This document shows positions 22,010-32,713 of a DNA stretch of 64,000 bases, in pieces. Origin of the DNA: Vanrija pseudolonga (Eukaryota; Basidiomycota; Tremellomycetes; Trichosporonales; Trichosporonaceae); assembly GCF_020906515.1 (NCBI RefSeq), contig NC_085850.1, positions 62,001 to 126,000 on the forward strand, read 5' to 3'. The position numbers were made by a program, and so were the translations under genes. Position 1 is the first letter of the stretch; each line of letters starts with the position of its first letter. The notes beneath the pieces are model-generated. The model worked only from the letters and a program-made list of their open reading frames with translations. It did no database searches and was not told the DNA's origin.

Positions 22010-23593
22010 ATGCCACCTGCCGACACAACACCCTCCGCGACCGACCTCACACTGGCAGCTTCGGTCATCGACCTGGGCGACCAGCTCACCCCAGCGCGCA
22101 AGTCTGCCGAAGCCGTGCCCAAGAGCGAGGTCGATAGCGATGTCGCCTCGCCCTCCGAGTCCAACGCCCTCGCGTCCCTCGGACGTGCACGCAAAAACTG
22201 CCTCATGGTCGTCTTCTGTCTGGCCATGTTCATCGACTCGGCGGGCCTGTCCGCCATGTTCCTCATGACCGCGCCCGTGGCTGACGACCTGGGCATCGCG
22301 CTCGCCAACCAGCCGTGGGTAATCGGGTCGTACGTGGTCGCGTTTGCCTCGACGCTGCTGTTCGCCGGGCGGCTCGCGGACCTGTTCCCCCCGAACATAG
22401 TGTACACTGCCGGCTTTTTCGGCCTCGGCGTGTTCCACCTCGTCATCTCGTTCATGACCGACGCGTACTCGTTCTACGTGCTGCGTGCGCTCAGCGGCCT
22501 GCTCGCGTCGCTCACCGTGCCGTCGGCCATCAACATGATCGTGCAGATGTACCCCGACCCCCGGGAGCAGGGCGCCAAGCTCGGCATCTTCGGCACGGCG
22601 GGCCCGCTGGCCAACACAGTCGCGCTCATCCTCGCGGGCGGGTTCGTCATGGCATCCTGGCGTTGGTACTTTCGCTTCATCGCCATTCTCGTCATTCCCT
22701 TCTCGGTCGGCGCGTGGTTCCTCATGCCGCGCACCAGGGCCGTGGCCGAGGACGTTGGTGGCGGAGAAAAGTGGCGGCGCATGGACCTCGGAGGGGTGAG
22801 CATCATGATCGCCATGCTCGTGTGCTTTATTTTGGCCATGACACAAGGGCCGCTGGACGGGTGGCACAAGCCAGTGTTCATCGCACCCATTGTCGTCTCG
22901 GCCATCCTCCTCCCCGTCTTCATTTTCTGGGAGCAGCGCATGCCCCGTGGCTACAGCCTGCTGCCGCACGACATCTGGCGCTTCCCCAACATCTTCCCCC
23001 TCATCATCCAGGCGACAGTGCCCATCCTCTTCTTCTCGGTCTACCAGCTCCGCATGGCGTCCTACTTTCAAGACACGCTGCACGAGTCGGCCATCATATC
23101 CGCCCTCAAACTCTTCCCCATGGGCGTAACGGCTTTTCTTGGCGGTGTCATCATTCAGTTTGTGCCAATCCTCACTACCAAACCGCGCATTGTCCAGCCC
23201 ATCGCGACCCTCTTCGTCTTCACTGGCGTCATAGTGCTCGCCTTCTCCAACGGCCAACACTACTGGCGCTGGATCTTCCCCTCGGAGCTCGTCGGTACCA
23301 GCGGCTGCATCGTCATCTTTATCGGCATGAACACGGCGCTCATCCAGGCGTTTCCACTCGAGTTTGCCGGGGTTGGGGGCTCGTTTGCCAACGTCATCTT
23401 CCAGCTGGGTGGCATTGTCGGCATCGCGGTGCAAACTGCCCTTGTCGCTGGTGATGGCCATGTCGCCGACTGGAAGGGGACGCAGAACAGCTACTTCTTC
23501 TCTGCCGGGTGGATCCTTGCCGCGGGTATCACCTTCGTTCTGTGGTACAGGCAGTCCAAGATGCCGGGGTATGTCGGCACGGACGCTGCCTAA
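22010..23593 (+). CDS. MFS drug exporter, DHA2-like
   Basis: Intronless 527-aa major-facilitator transporter. After a ~60-residue cytosolic N-terminus the hydrophobic helices start at CLMVVFCLAMFIDSAG, followed by NQPWVIGSYVVAFAS, FAGRLADLFP (motif A) and a GPLANTVALILAGGF segment near motif C. Around 13-14 membrane helices are likely, and the WRWYFRF...P block is typical of DHA2 (drug:H+ antiporter) carriers. The start at 22010 is preceded by CCACA and is the last ATG before the family-like sequence. Lack of introns is unusual for this window, where most genes have 1-9. The substrate is not predictable. Confidence 0.88.
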   Translation: MPPADTTPSATDLTLAASVIDLGDQLTPARKSAEAVPKSEVDSDVASPSESNALASLGRARKNCLMVVFCLAMFIDSAGLSAMFLMTAPVADDLGIALANQPWVIGSYVVAFASTLLFAGRLADLFPPNIVYTAGFFGLGVFHLVISFMTDAYSFYVLRALSGLLASLTVPSAINMIVQMYPDPREQGAKLGIFGTAGPLANTVALILAGGFVMASWRWYFRFIAILVIPFSVGAWFLMPRTRAVAEDVGGGEKWRRMDLGGVSIMIAMLVCFILAMTQGPLDGWHKPVFIAPIVVSAILLPVFIFWEQRMPRGYSLLPHDIWRFPNIFPLIIQATVPILFFSVYQLRMASYFQDTLHESAIISALKLFPMGVTAFLGGVIIQFVPILTTKPRIVQPIATLFVFTGVIVLAFSNGQHYWRWIFPSELVGTSGCIVIFIGMNTALIQAFPLEFAGVGGSFANVIFQLGGIVGIAVQTALVAGDGHVADWKGTQNSYFFSAGWILAAGITFVLWYRQSKMPGYVGTDAA

Positions 23594-23711
23594 GCTAACC
23601 TTCCGAGCATAGATTACTGTATGCACAATGATAAATGATAGTTCTTCATAGCCGACACCGTACAATCTTCCACTAGAACGTCCACAACTCTATCCCCTCT
23701 CCCCCTCTCGC

Positions 23712-25362
23712 CTAAGCCGAAGACTTGCTCATCGTCTTGACAACAATGTCTTCCTCCTTGGTGTCCCTCGTGTGGTGGCCCTCGGGAAGCGCCGCATGGT
23801 GAAGCTCTCCCTCGGTCAGGTCCTCGACGTGGACACCATTCTCCTCCGGCTCCTCGGTCTTGAGGATGACGATGAGGGCGAGGGGCAGCGACACGATGAT
23901 CATGACCCACGACACGATGAGCTCGGTGAGGTAAGGGGTGCTGACGGCATCCATGCCGAACGAGACAGCGGCGCCTGCCGACTGAACGCCCTTGTAGAAG
24001 CCGGTGAGGCGTGCGAGCATGAAAGGGTCGTCGGTGAGGAAGGACATGATGTTGTAGGCCAAGCCCTGGAACATGGCGTCGCAGATGTAGTAGGATGCCA
24101 TGAGCACCAGCACCTGGGGAGCCTTGCCCTCTCCCCAGTCCCATGCGAGGTACTCGTGCGAGTTCTTGGTGCGCTTGAACTGCACTTGCCAGGCCACACC
24201 GCCAGCCCAGACCGCGAGCTCGAGAACAAGGACGATGGCCCAGCAGGTAATGAGACGGCGCTTACGGCCTCCGGGGAGCTTGTCGAGGAGGAAACCGATA
24301 ATGTTGGCGCCGACGACCTGGCCGATGTTGGTGACAAACGAGTTGAGGGCGCGGGTGCGAGCGTTGAACTGGTAGGTGACGATCGAGCTCTGGTACGCGT
24401 AGAAGAAGTTGGAGGTGAAGAACATGGGGAAGAGAAGGAGGAGGCGCCAGTCCTTCATGAACGACCACCAGGCCTTCATCTCAACCAAGGGCGACACTTC
24501 GGTCTGAGTCTCGACCAGGGTACCGTCACCGCGAACAACGTAGTTGGCAGGGAGGATGAACCATGCGATGAAGAGAGACAGGACCATGATGATGACGAAG
24601 ACGAGGTAGACAGTGGTCGAGACTGTCGGGAGGTTGGCGTGTACCTGGATGCCGAGGGCAATGGCCGCACCAGTGACTGCGCGCTGAATGAGCTATGTCC
24701 CTCCTCGTTCTTCAAGGCCGTGTCCACTTACCAGCACCGAGCGAGAAGATGCTCCAGAACAGGGAAAAGGCGCGGCCCTTGTCCTTCTGCTCGGGGTACG
24801 ACATCATGATGGCACCTTGAGCCGACCACAAAAGTGCAGCGCCTGCCTGTCAGCCTCCTTCCACTGTTTCACTCTGTCAACTCACAGAAACCAAGGATGG
24901 CGCCAGAGACATAGACGAAGGGCTTCATGCGATCACCGTGCACGTTGAACGCCCACAGCGATCCATTGTAGATCGAGTAGCCCATGGTTCCAATGCAAAG
25001 TGTAAGTCGCACACCGAGGATGTTCGAGATCGAACCGGCAATCAAACCTGGGGAGTTAGCGACTGCGAGTTGGTCCCAACCTACCAGTGAGGGCGAAGAA
25101 GGCGTAGAGAATGCTGCTAGAGATATCGGCCATGATAATGTCCTGTGTGCCGCCCGCGCCGAGGCCACCAATGCCGGAACTCATGCCGACTGACGCGAAA
25201 CACACCATGCCGAGGACAAAGACCTGCGTCCATGGCGAGTTGTCTAGTGGTGTGAGTGGGCTTCAAAAGATCTCGCACTGTCGTGCCAACCGTCCACTTA
25301 CAGCGAATGCCGCAGATCTTGACCTGCGAGAGGCGCTCGCCGAGTCGTGAAGCGAAACCCAT
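23712..25362 (-). CDS. UNC93-like MFS transporter (1)
   Basis: Polytopic membrane protein of the UNC-93/DUF895 branch of the MFS, 485 aa. Exons on minus: 25302-25362, 25085-25243, 24886-25047, 24732-24842, 23712-24676. Diagnostic segments: NSPWTQVFVLGMVCF then SSGIGGLGAGG, FALTGLIAGSISNILG, GRAFSLFWSIFSLGA, and further helices to the acidic C-terminal tail ending KTMSKSSA. Acceptors for exons 4 and 5 were chosen by phase: 24843 rather than a nearer AG, and 24677 giving GAVTGAAIALG. Fungal UNC93-like proteins are often annotated as efflux or secondary-metabolite transporters; the substrate is unknown. A second family member lies at 58.8 kb. Confidence 0.88.
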
Positions 25363-28184
25363 TGTGTTGTGATGTTCAAGTTGGGAGCGATAAGGACAAC
25401 TGGAGATCAGCTTGGTCGTTTAAGAGCTCGTCCGACATGGTGGAGGTTTCTTTGTTGACGACTGTGGACTCGAGGTCGGAAAACACGGCGGATTCGGCAG
25501 AGTGGGGGCGATCGGTCTCCGTTAGATAGTCGATGGAGCACCGCACATGAGCAGCTGGGGGGGACGATACGTGGGGTAGCAGCCATGATGTGAGGGGGGC
25601 CAAGGTGGGGTAGTTCCAGTTCTTTTCCCAGTCCCAGTCCCTCGGTACGAGTGACGAGTTCCGCAGCCCTCGTGCCCAGGGTAGGGTGCCTGTGGCGAGG
25701 TCCGCCACCAAACACCTGCTGCTCCATCGCGCTCCAGCTCGCCTCGCTTTCTCGCCTCGCTTATGGATCTCCCGACCAGCTGACTTCTTTTTTTGCTGAG
25801 CGGCAGGCTCGCCGATGCCGCTAGACGCGCGCGATCCAGAACCAACATGTGGGCGGAACGCGCTAGCCACAGGGTGGATGCCGAGATTGCGAGGGACGGG
25901 TACGTACCTGTGGTAGGCACATACCCAGCACAAGAGGATGTGGAGCAACCACAGCCGAGGCTGTCGTTCCCACCCGCCGTCCCTGCTCCGAGCTTCCTCG
26001 GATTACCACTTTTCCCGTCGGTGGTCGCGCCGAAAGCGCCATGCTGCGGACGACGCCTGACGTCAGGCTCGTGACGGCGGCAGGAAGCCACGGGATCGGC
26101 GTTTAACTGGCCTGGCTGGTGCTTGGCAGTGGACGCCTGGGTAGCCGGCCGGTCCTGCCCTCGGCCGGCCCCTCACCACCATCCACACTCTATCCGATCG
26201 ACCGGAGCGGAGTGACAACCGCTCCAGCTCCTCTGCGTCGGTCAAAGCGCCGAGAACACGTGCATACCGCTGTTCACCGTGTGCACGCCGCCTCGGTGTG
26301 CTCCCACCACAGCTGATCCGCGAAACGTCTGCCGATCTCTGGCGGAGCGGCAAGGTCACAGCCTATGACGATAAGGTAGACAGCCATGCTGCCTGTAGCG
26401 ATAAGGTGGGCAAAATGTCTTTTGTCGAGGTGGATCCGTCTGCCAGCTGCGAGGAGAAGTTTTGGGGTAGAGCTCTAGAGCGTCATCGGCCGGTCCAGTC
26501 ACATTCCCCAACTAGAGCCTCAGCCAGACACGCTTCGTTTGCACGGCGAACGCCGCCACCGCTGATCTCAGTAGCTTCATGTCAGAAAACCCTTGTTCTC
26601 GGACTTCTTCTTGGCTTGCTTGGCCCCACAGGTTCATTGGCCCGTGTCGTGAGCGTCCACCCGGGGGTTGTAGCCGGAAATCCGGCGCCGGCATGCCCTA
26701 TGTTATCCAACACCGTGTGGTGCTCGGACCCTGGGCCTACTGAGCCACGCCGCTCGCTTGGGGGTAGAGCCGATGCCTCAGATCAAGCGTTGAAAAGTAG
26801 TCTCGATTAGGTGGGGTATAGACCCAGGCAGCGCCGGCGTCCGAACCGTCGCCGAGCAGGCTGCGCCCCCACTCGGCTCTTCGCCCCCCACTCAAGGTGT
26901 CGCCGACTCCATCCCGCCGACCTCCACTGGAAAGCTCGTAGTGGTGATAAGGGATAAGAATGAACACGGGGTCAACGGCGTTCCTTCCGAGTGGACTACA
27001 CTTGGCAGCACTGCGGACGGGAGTGAACGACGACGGTGGCCCGTTAGCTACATACGGCGACGGTGGCACAATTGCGACACATGGAGCGCGCCGCGACCTC
27101 AACTGCTCAGCTGGCCGCTCTTTCACAACCCACATTCACTGACCAGCTAAACACGAGGACGGAAAACAATCGAAAGCGCACAACGGGCTGAGGTGTGACG
27201 GCTGAGGGAGATCGACATTGCTGGACCAGGGGGCGGTAGCAAATCTCCCGCCACGGCCGATCACGCTGGTGCAAAAACGGCTCTTTGGCTATCGCCGTCA
27301 TTTTCAAAGCAGTGGGAGCTCAAGCCGAGGGTGCAGGAGAAACGATTACTCACTTTTGAAGGGGTCGGTGAGTGGGTTCATAAGCGTTGGTGGTGGTGTG
27401 ACTTGACTTACCACTCTATGGTTGCCGGCGGCGACAAACAATGATCGTGCCAAGGGCGACCCCGTTAACCACACGCGCCTGCTCGCACGCACAGATTAGA
27501 AATGTCTTCATCTTCTAATTAGGACAAATCGAGCTGCATTAGCACCCCGCTGTCCACACCTGCTGCATAGCAGCCGGTATCCACTCAGGCCACAAGGCCG
27601 CGATTCCAACACGCCGCTCGCCCGGGCTCGAGTTTGTCTCACTTTCTCACGCCGTTAAACCAGTGCTCTCGCCTGCAGATGCAATGATTGTATTGCACAG
27701 TAGCACTTGGTCACCTTTGACACACTCACTGACGCAGCAAACTGCGAGAGGCAAGGGCGAGTCCCAACGGCGCGGAGGATACCGAGCATTCCGCGCCGCT
27801 CGTCATTTTGCCCATGGCTTGCCCGTCGCTTCCCACCAGGGGTCCCACCGCCCTCCTTTGAGCCACGTCAAAAGTGCCAGCGGCGGCAAGGCGCGGCCGT
27901 ACAAAAGTTGACTGACGGGGGGGTCGAGGTGGTGACAAATCCCCCTATCACGGCGAGTAGTTGGCCATTTCCCCGCAATTGCACCGCAGTAGGTGGCCGA
28001 GCCAATGCATGCCTGGTCCAATTGCCGGTACACTATTGATGCACGCCTTCTAAGCCCTCTGCGACTGGGTAGACTGCCCAGCATCGCTTGCACGACGGCG
28101 CCGAGGCGAGAGTGTGCTCAGTGTGCGCACGCATCGCGAGATCACCCCCCGCTCCCCTTTGTCCCCACTCCCCTCGCCATCCAG

Positions 28185-28196
28185 GTGTGTGTGTGT
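28185..28196 (+). promoter_or_regulatory. TG tract before gene A
   Basis: GTGTGTGTGTCG about 100 bp upstream of the ATG, followed by a C/T-rich leader. The same arrangement precedes genes B, C and D. Confidence 0.4.
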
Positions 28197-28261
28197 CGCG
28201 CATAGCTGTCGCACCTTCTGTCCAGTCACTGCTTCTGTCTTGACTCTTCTTGTTCACCCAC

Positions 28262-28295
28262 CCCACCACCCACCACCACCACCACCACCACCACC
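28262..28295 (+). repeat. (CCA)n / (CCACC)n leader repeat before gene A
   Basis: Simple CCA repeat running right up to the ATG of gene A; probably the 5' untranslated leader. Confidence 0.7.
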
Positions 28296-29572
28296 ATGGA
28301 AGTCCTCTGCCGCCTCCCTGGGATGATAACCTACCAGTTCTCGGCACGCACCCGTCGCTTCCCAGCCACCCGGGACGCCGTGTACGAGCATGGCGCAGCG
28401 ATCGTTGACCGCTTCGAGACGCGTGAGTGCCGGCTCGGAGAATTGAGCTGACGCCTCCCAGACGGCATGAACGTGGAGTGGCATTACAACCCCGCGACGT
28501 TCATGCACGCTGTCCGTCTCACCGTCTCGACCGACCAGACGACTCAGTGGTGCCGCTGGATGGAGAGCGTGTTGATCAAGCTCATCAGCCAACCGTGAGT
28601 GGTGGCCTCGGTGCTGAGCGAGTCCCAAAGCACGGCTGACACTCCAGGTACTCTGAAACCCCCGAACCTGTCTTGATCGTCGAGGAGGACGAGAACGAGG
28701 ACGACGACGGCGGCTGGGGAAGCAACAAGCTGTGGAGCCTGCAGAAGTGCCATTGGACCACGTCGTGGGAGTGGGCCAATGACGTGGATGCCAACCGCCA
28801 GTACGACGACTACGACGGCTACAACGACGGCGCCGACGACTACAACCACGGCCCCGAAGATTACAACAACGGGGCCGACGACTACAACAACGGGGCCGAC
28901 GACTACAACGACGGCACCGACGGCTACAACGACGGTGCCGGTGACTCCAACAGCGGTGCCGATGACTGCAACGACGGTGCCAACGACTACAACAACGGTG
29001 GCGACCGCTGCAACGACGGCGTCGACGACAGCAACGACGCCGACGACTTCAACAACAGCGCCGGCGGCCACGACACCGGCCCGAAGATGCTCCCCGAGTC
29101 TGCGGACGACGACGACGACGACTACGACGACGAATTCGACGACGACTCGGAGGCGGTGCGCGACTGGGACGTTGACGACGACCACAACGCCAACGACGGC
29201 GCCGAATGGGTGGACATTGTCGAGATGGAGGAGCCGGTGTCGTCTGGCGAGGAGGAGACGCTCGACGAGGACGCCGAGGGCGACGATGACGCCGACGGTG
29301 ACGATGACCACTACGGCGACGACAACACCACCTTGGAGGGCAACCAAGCGGCCGACTACATCCACCAACCTGGCGTCCAGGCCAACTTCAACTTTCCTCC
29401 ATCCCACCCCGTCCACCAGTACCACCAGTACAACAGAGGCAACACACACACCAGGGGCGGCGGCCCGGCGTTCCACTACCCAGTCCCCTTCCGCGGGTAC
29501 GACTACCAGACCGCCGACGACGGCAATCCCCAACCCCAGGCCGGTGGTAAGACCTTCCGCTACCACACGTAG
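28296..29572 (+). CDS. Gene A: uncharacterised one-module protein with heptad-repeat tail
   Basis: 394 aa, no signal peptide or membrane segment. Exons 28296-28422, 28462-28594, 28648-29572. Residues ~10-87 form a module shared with genes B, C and D: a strand (MITYQFSA), a helix-like stretch (TRDAVYEHGAAIVDRF), a phase-1 intron after T42, then NVEWHYNP, AVRLTVST and a second helix (WMESVLIKLI), closed by a phase-2 intron at P87. Exon 2 is 133 nt, the same as exon 2 of gene B. A W-rich link (WGSNKLWSLQ, TTSWEWAND) follows, then ~11 copies of a 7-residue repeat of type YN(N/D)GADD, and a strongly acidic tail. I do not recognise the family and propose no function. Confidence 0.8.
28795..29085 (+). 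repeat. 21-bp coding repeats in gene A
   Basis: Tandem 21-nt units encoding a Y-N-x-G-x-D-D heptad (for example YNNGADD, YNDGTDG, CNDGVDD). The first copies are nearly identical at DNA level and later ones drift, which suggests recent slippage expansion. Confidence 0.8.
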
Positions 29573-30227
29573 GGCATTGCCTTGGATTGCAACGCTCTTG
29601 TAGCATAACATTAAAATAGTGTTGAATGCGACTCAAGCATGCATAACGTGCATTCTGCGCCGTGGGTGCCGGACGGCGGGCCTTTGGCTCATCGACGCGC
29701 CGCACCCTCCGACGCCGAGATGATTTTCTCCACCGACAGGGGCTGTCGTCTCGCTCCTCTGTCGCTCCAAAGAGCTAATGCATGCCAAAGGAGGGCGTTA
29801 AAATTGTCCTAATGGCCGGGCGGAGGTGCATGGCTTGCATGGCGCGTGGGTACGGGTGGGATGCTTCTCGTGGCGGCGGCGGCGCGGCGAGTCACGTGCC
29901 CACGCACGTACGCCAAGCATGCATCGGGATGGTGTAGCAGCGCTTTCGAGTCACTGCGTTGAACGATGCGAGATGATGCAGGGCTCTGCACGTGGATGAT
30001 GCGTGTTGATGAGTGTGTGCCATCGAGGCTGGCCGCTTGGGGTGCTTGTTCTCGGCGGTGCTGGCGGCCACCTAGCAGCGGCCTCGCCCTCGCCGTTCCC
30101 AGTCTCTGTCACGACTGCCTGCCACGACTGTGTGTGTCGCCCCATCCAAACCACTCTTTGTCTCTCCTCAATCCTTCTTACCAACCCCTCTTCTTCTCTC
30201 TGCTCCCCCCAAAGCCTCAATAGCACT
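29573..30227. promoter_or_regulatory. Intergenic A-B with promoter of gene B
   Basis: 655 bp. It contains the 3' flank of A and, at 30128-30140, a CTGTGTGTGTCGC tract followed by a C/T-rich stretch up to the ATG of B. No other gene was seen. Confidence 0.5.
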
Positions 30228-31832
30228 ATGTGCCGCGTCGCGTACGGCCTCATCGGCGGTAACCACAAGTACATCTTGATCGTCCCAGGTCGGATTACAG
30301 AGTACAAGGAGCTGGAGGGCCTGGCGCACCGTCTCTTCTTGGGGACTTCATCTCGGCGTCGCTGTGAGTTCTTGGTCACGAGTTCTCTGACACCGCAGAT
30401 AACCCCGTTACGGCCGATTACAGCCAGAACGGAGACGAGGTGTCGTTGACTGTCGTGTTGCCTGCCGAACTCTCCAACGAGGAGAAGCTCAACCATCTCA
30501 ATGAGATGCGCAGGACGATCTGCAAGGCTGGGTGAGTGGCACAAGCCCTACAAGGATGCTAACCTCGAAGTACGCCAGTCCCCGAGACCACTCAGGACCA
30601 TGTCGACGTCGACCTCACCGTCGAGATGGGCGAGAACGGGGAGGAACGCGGCGGGGCGAGCAACGCGGCGAGCAGCTCGGAAGGCAACGAGGAGCCCTTT
30701 AACGTCACCGACGGCGTTCACACTGGCTTCAACACTACCCCGTTCAACCCTGTCACCGAGTGGAACGAATACACGACACAAGCCGCGATCCCCGCGGACA
30801 TGATCTCTGGTCCCTACGAGACCACCGTCACGTGCGTCCGCGAGCCGACGTCGCAGCAGTACGACACCTTTGTGATCTGCCTCAGCCAGAAGATTGGTGA
30901 GTCTTGTGCCTTCGGACCTCGGGCTGACATTGGCAGAGGGCAGGTTCATGTTCAAGTGGGTTCCCGAGGGGCACATGATCGTCCGCATCGAGTCGTTCTG
31001 GAACCTCGAGGGCGAGTGGGAGGACGAGGTCAAGGTTGTCGCCGAGCAGGTCTTTGCACCTATGTGAGTTGGTTGGGCTCGAACGGCGACTGACGTGCAC
31101 AGCATCAATGACCACGGCCACCACAACACCATTGAGTATGCCTACCATGACGCAGCCCGTCCCAACACTCCCACGCATGCCCCCTCGGGCCACAGCACGG
31201 ACAGCGGCATTGCGATGTATACCGGCTTCTCGACCGACAGCGGCTTCGCGACGGACAGCGGCTTCGCGACGGACAGCGGCGTCGTGACGGACAGCGGTGT
31301 CGCAACCCCACCAACCCGCTTCACACACCTCCTCACCATCGGCGCCGACGACATGATCTTCCTCCCCGCGGCGATGGCGGCTACCATCCAGCCCCTGCTC
31401 GAGGAGCGCTACGCCGAGCAGATCAAGCTTTCGACGTTCTCGCCCGCCGCCAGCACTACCAGCAACTTCAGCGCGACGTGGGAGCCCATTCGCACTCCTC
31501 GCCAGCATGCGCGCGCTGCCCAAGTCGGGATGCACTACGCGCCAGTTGCGTACCAGGCCAACGTTCCTGCCTCCGAAGTTTCCACTCAGTTCGGCCAGAG
31601 CGACGCCACCAGCTATGCTTCGGCCAAGGGCGCCGACGGCGGCGACAACCAGTCTGACGAGGCTGTTGGCACCACGGGCGCCATCCCCGGCACGGCCGCG
31701 GGTGGCTTTGCCCTCCACGGATCCTCGTCCTCCTTTGGCCAGAACACCGACAACGGCTCGGCCACGCTCGACGTCAACATGGACGACATTGACGACTTGA
31801 TCGGCCCCACCGAGGACGCCGGCACCCGCTAG
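30228..31832 (+). CDS. Gene B: uncharacterised two-module protein
   Basis: 483 aa, no signal peptide. Exons 30228-30363, 30399-30531, 30571-30896, 30937-31063, 31103-31832. Module 1 (residues ~13-90) reads HKYILIVPG, then a helix, phase-1 intron at 45/46, DEVSLTVVLP, helix, phase-2 intron at G90. Module 2 (~168-241) reads YETTVTCVRE, phase-1 intron before E199, RFMFKWVPEGHMIVRIESFW, helix, phase-2 intron at I241. So the module is duplicated within the gene with its two introns at the same phases. The tail has F-(A/S)-T-D-S-G repeats at residues ~272-297 and a Ser/Thr/Ala-rich acidic end (NMDDIDDLIGPTEDAG). The family is unknown; intracellular location is inferred from the lack of targeting signals. 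Confidence 0.8.
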
Positions 31833-32713
31833 ATTCCGGCCACCAGGCCACATTGCTCAAGTCCCCCTGATAGTCACAGCCGTAGATACTTTCGTCCCTG
31901 CCTAGCCTAGCCTGGTATACAAATACGATCATTTCCCATACAATTCACCGCTCATGCAGACCATTGTGCAGCATTTACTCGGCTGGACACGCCCCACACG
32001 AAAGTGCCACGTTGGCGGTTCGACCCCGCACCGTCACGCGCAGGCAGGTCTTTCTTGCTCGAGCAGCAGCACAGGTGTGCCCAAAGCACGCTTCTGCCGA
32101 GAACAGTCGACGCTGCTCAGTTCCCAAGTGGCTTGAGTGGCCAATGCGGTTTGGGGCGGGCTTCTGCCCGCTTGTTGGCGCACGACGCCACGCCCAGTGA
32201 CACACTTGGCACGGACCAGACTAGACGGCGTATCGAAAACCTGGGGCGAGAACGCCGTGCCGCAGTCGTCGTGTGCACCGCTGCAGGCAGTCCACTGTCT
32301 GGTTGAGGGATGCGAGTCGTGCACGGCGACTACAGCGCCACGCGCCCCATCCCCCCCTCCCCTCGCCGTGCCCCCGCCCCGCCAATCGCTCCCCCTCCCT
32401 TTTGTCGGATGCCTCGCCCCCCTCTTGTCCACACGCATATGACACGCGCCACGCTCATCCTTGTGCTCAGCTAAGCCCACCCCCCGCCCCCCTCCTTTGC
32501 GTGCGTCTCGACGCCCCTGCCACCCCTCGCTGACGACGCAATACTCCCGCCCCCCTTTTGTGTGTTTGTCTGTCACCTCATCCCACAACTTGCAACCACA
32601 CATTATCTCTCACTCTCTCACTCACTCTTACCCACTCTCTTGGTCACGTACTCATCTTGAGAGGACCAACACCCACTCCCCCTAGCCCCTGCCCAAGCCT
32701 AACAACATACACA
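31833..32713. promoter_or_regulatory. Intergenic B-C with promoter of gene C
   Basis: 881 bp. The half nearest gene C is very C-rich on the plus strand (C-runs 32351-32550), with CCCTTTTGTC elements and a TTTTGTGTGTTTG tract at about 32556, then CTCTCACTC repeats up to the ATG. A GGTTCGACCCC string at 32018 resembles a tRNA B box, but no A box or cloverleaf is present. Confidence 0.45.

Larger units (their letters stand above)
25363..28295. other. 2.9-kb intergenic region without recognisable gene
   Basis: Separates the UNC93-like gene from the A-D gene array. Open frames are short or lack start context and any similarity that I know. No tRNA boxes, rRNA or transposon features were found by eye. 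An inverted pair GGAGCGGAGTG/CCGCTCC lies near 26203-26225. The last 150 bp (a TG tract, then pyrimidine-rich, then CCA repeats) is the promoter of gene A. Confidence 0.4.

Noticed and set aside
21845-23665. 606-codon minus-strand frame
   Set aside because: Antisense of the DHA2-like transporter; His/Asp/Arg-rich composition typical of a high-GC shadow.
28544-29611. Val-rich 355-codon minus-strand frame
   Set aside because: Antisense of the Asn/Asp repeats of gene A.
32015-32030. GGTTCGACCCC string resembling a tRNA B box
   Set aside because: No A box at the right distance, and no acceptor stem or anticodon arm can be drawn.
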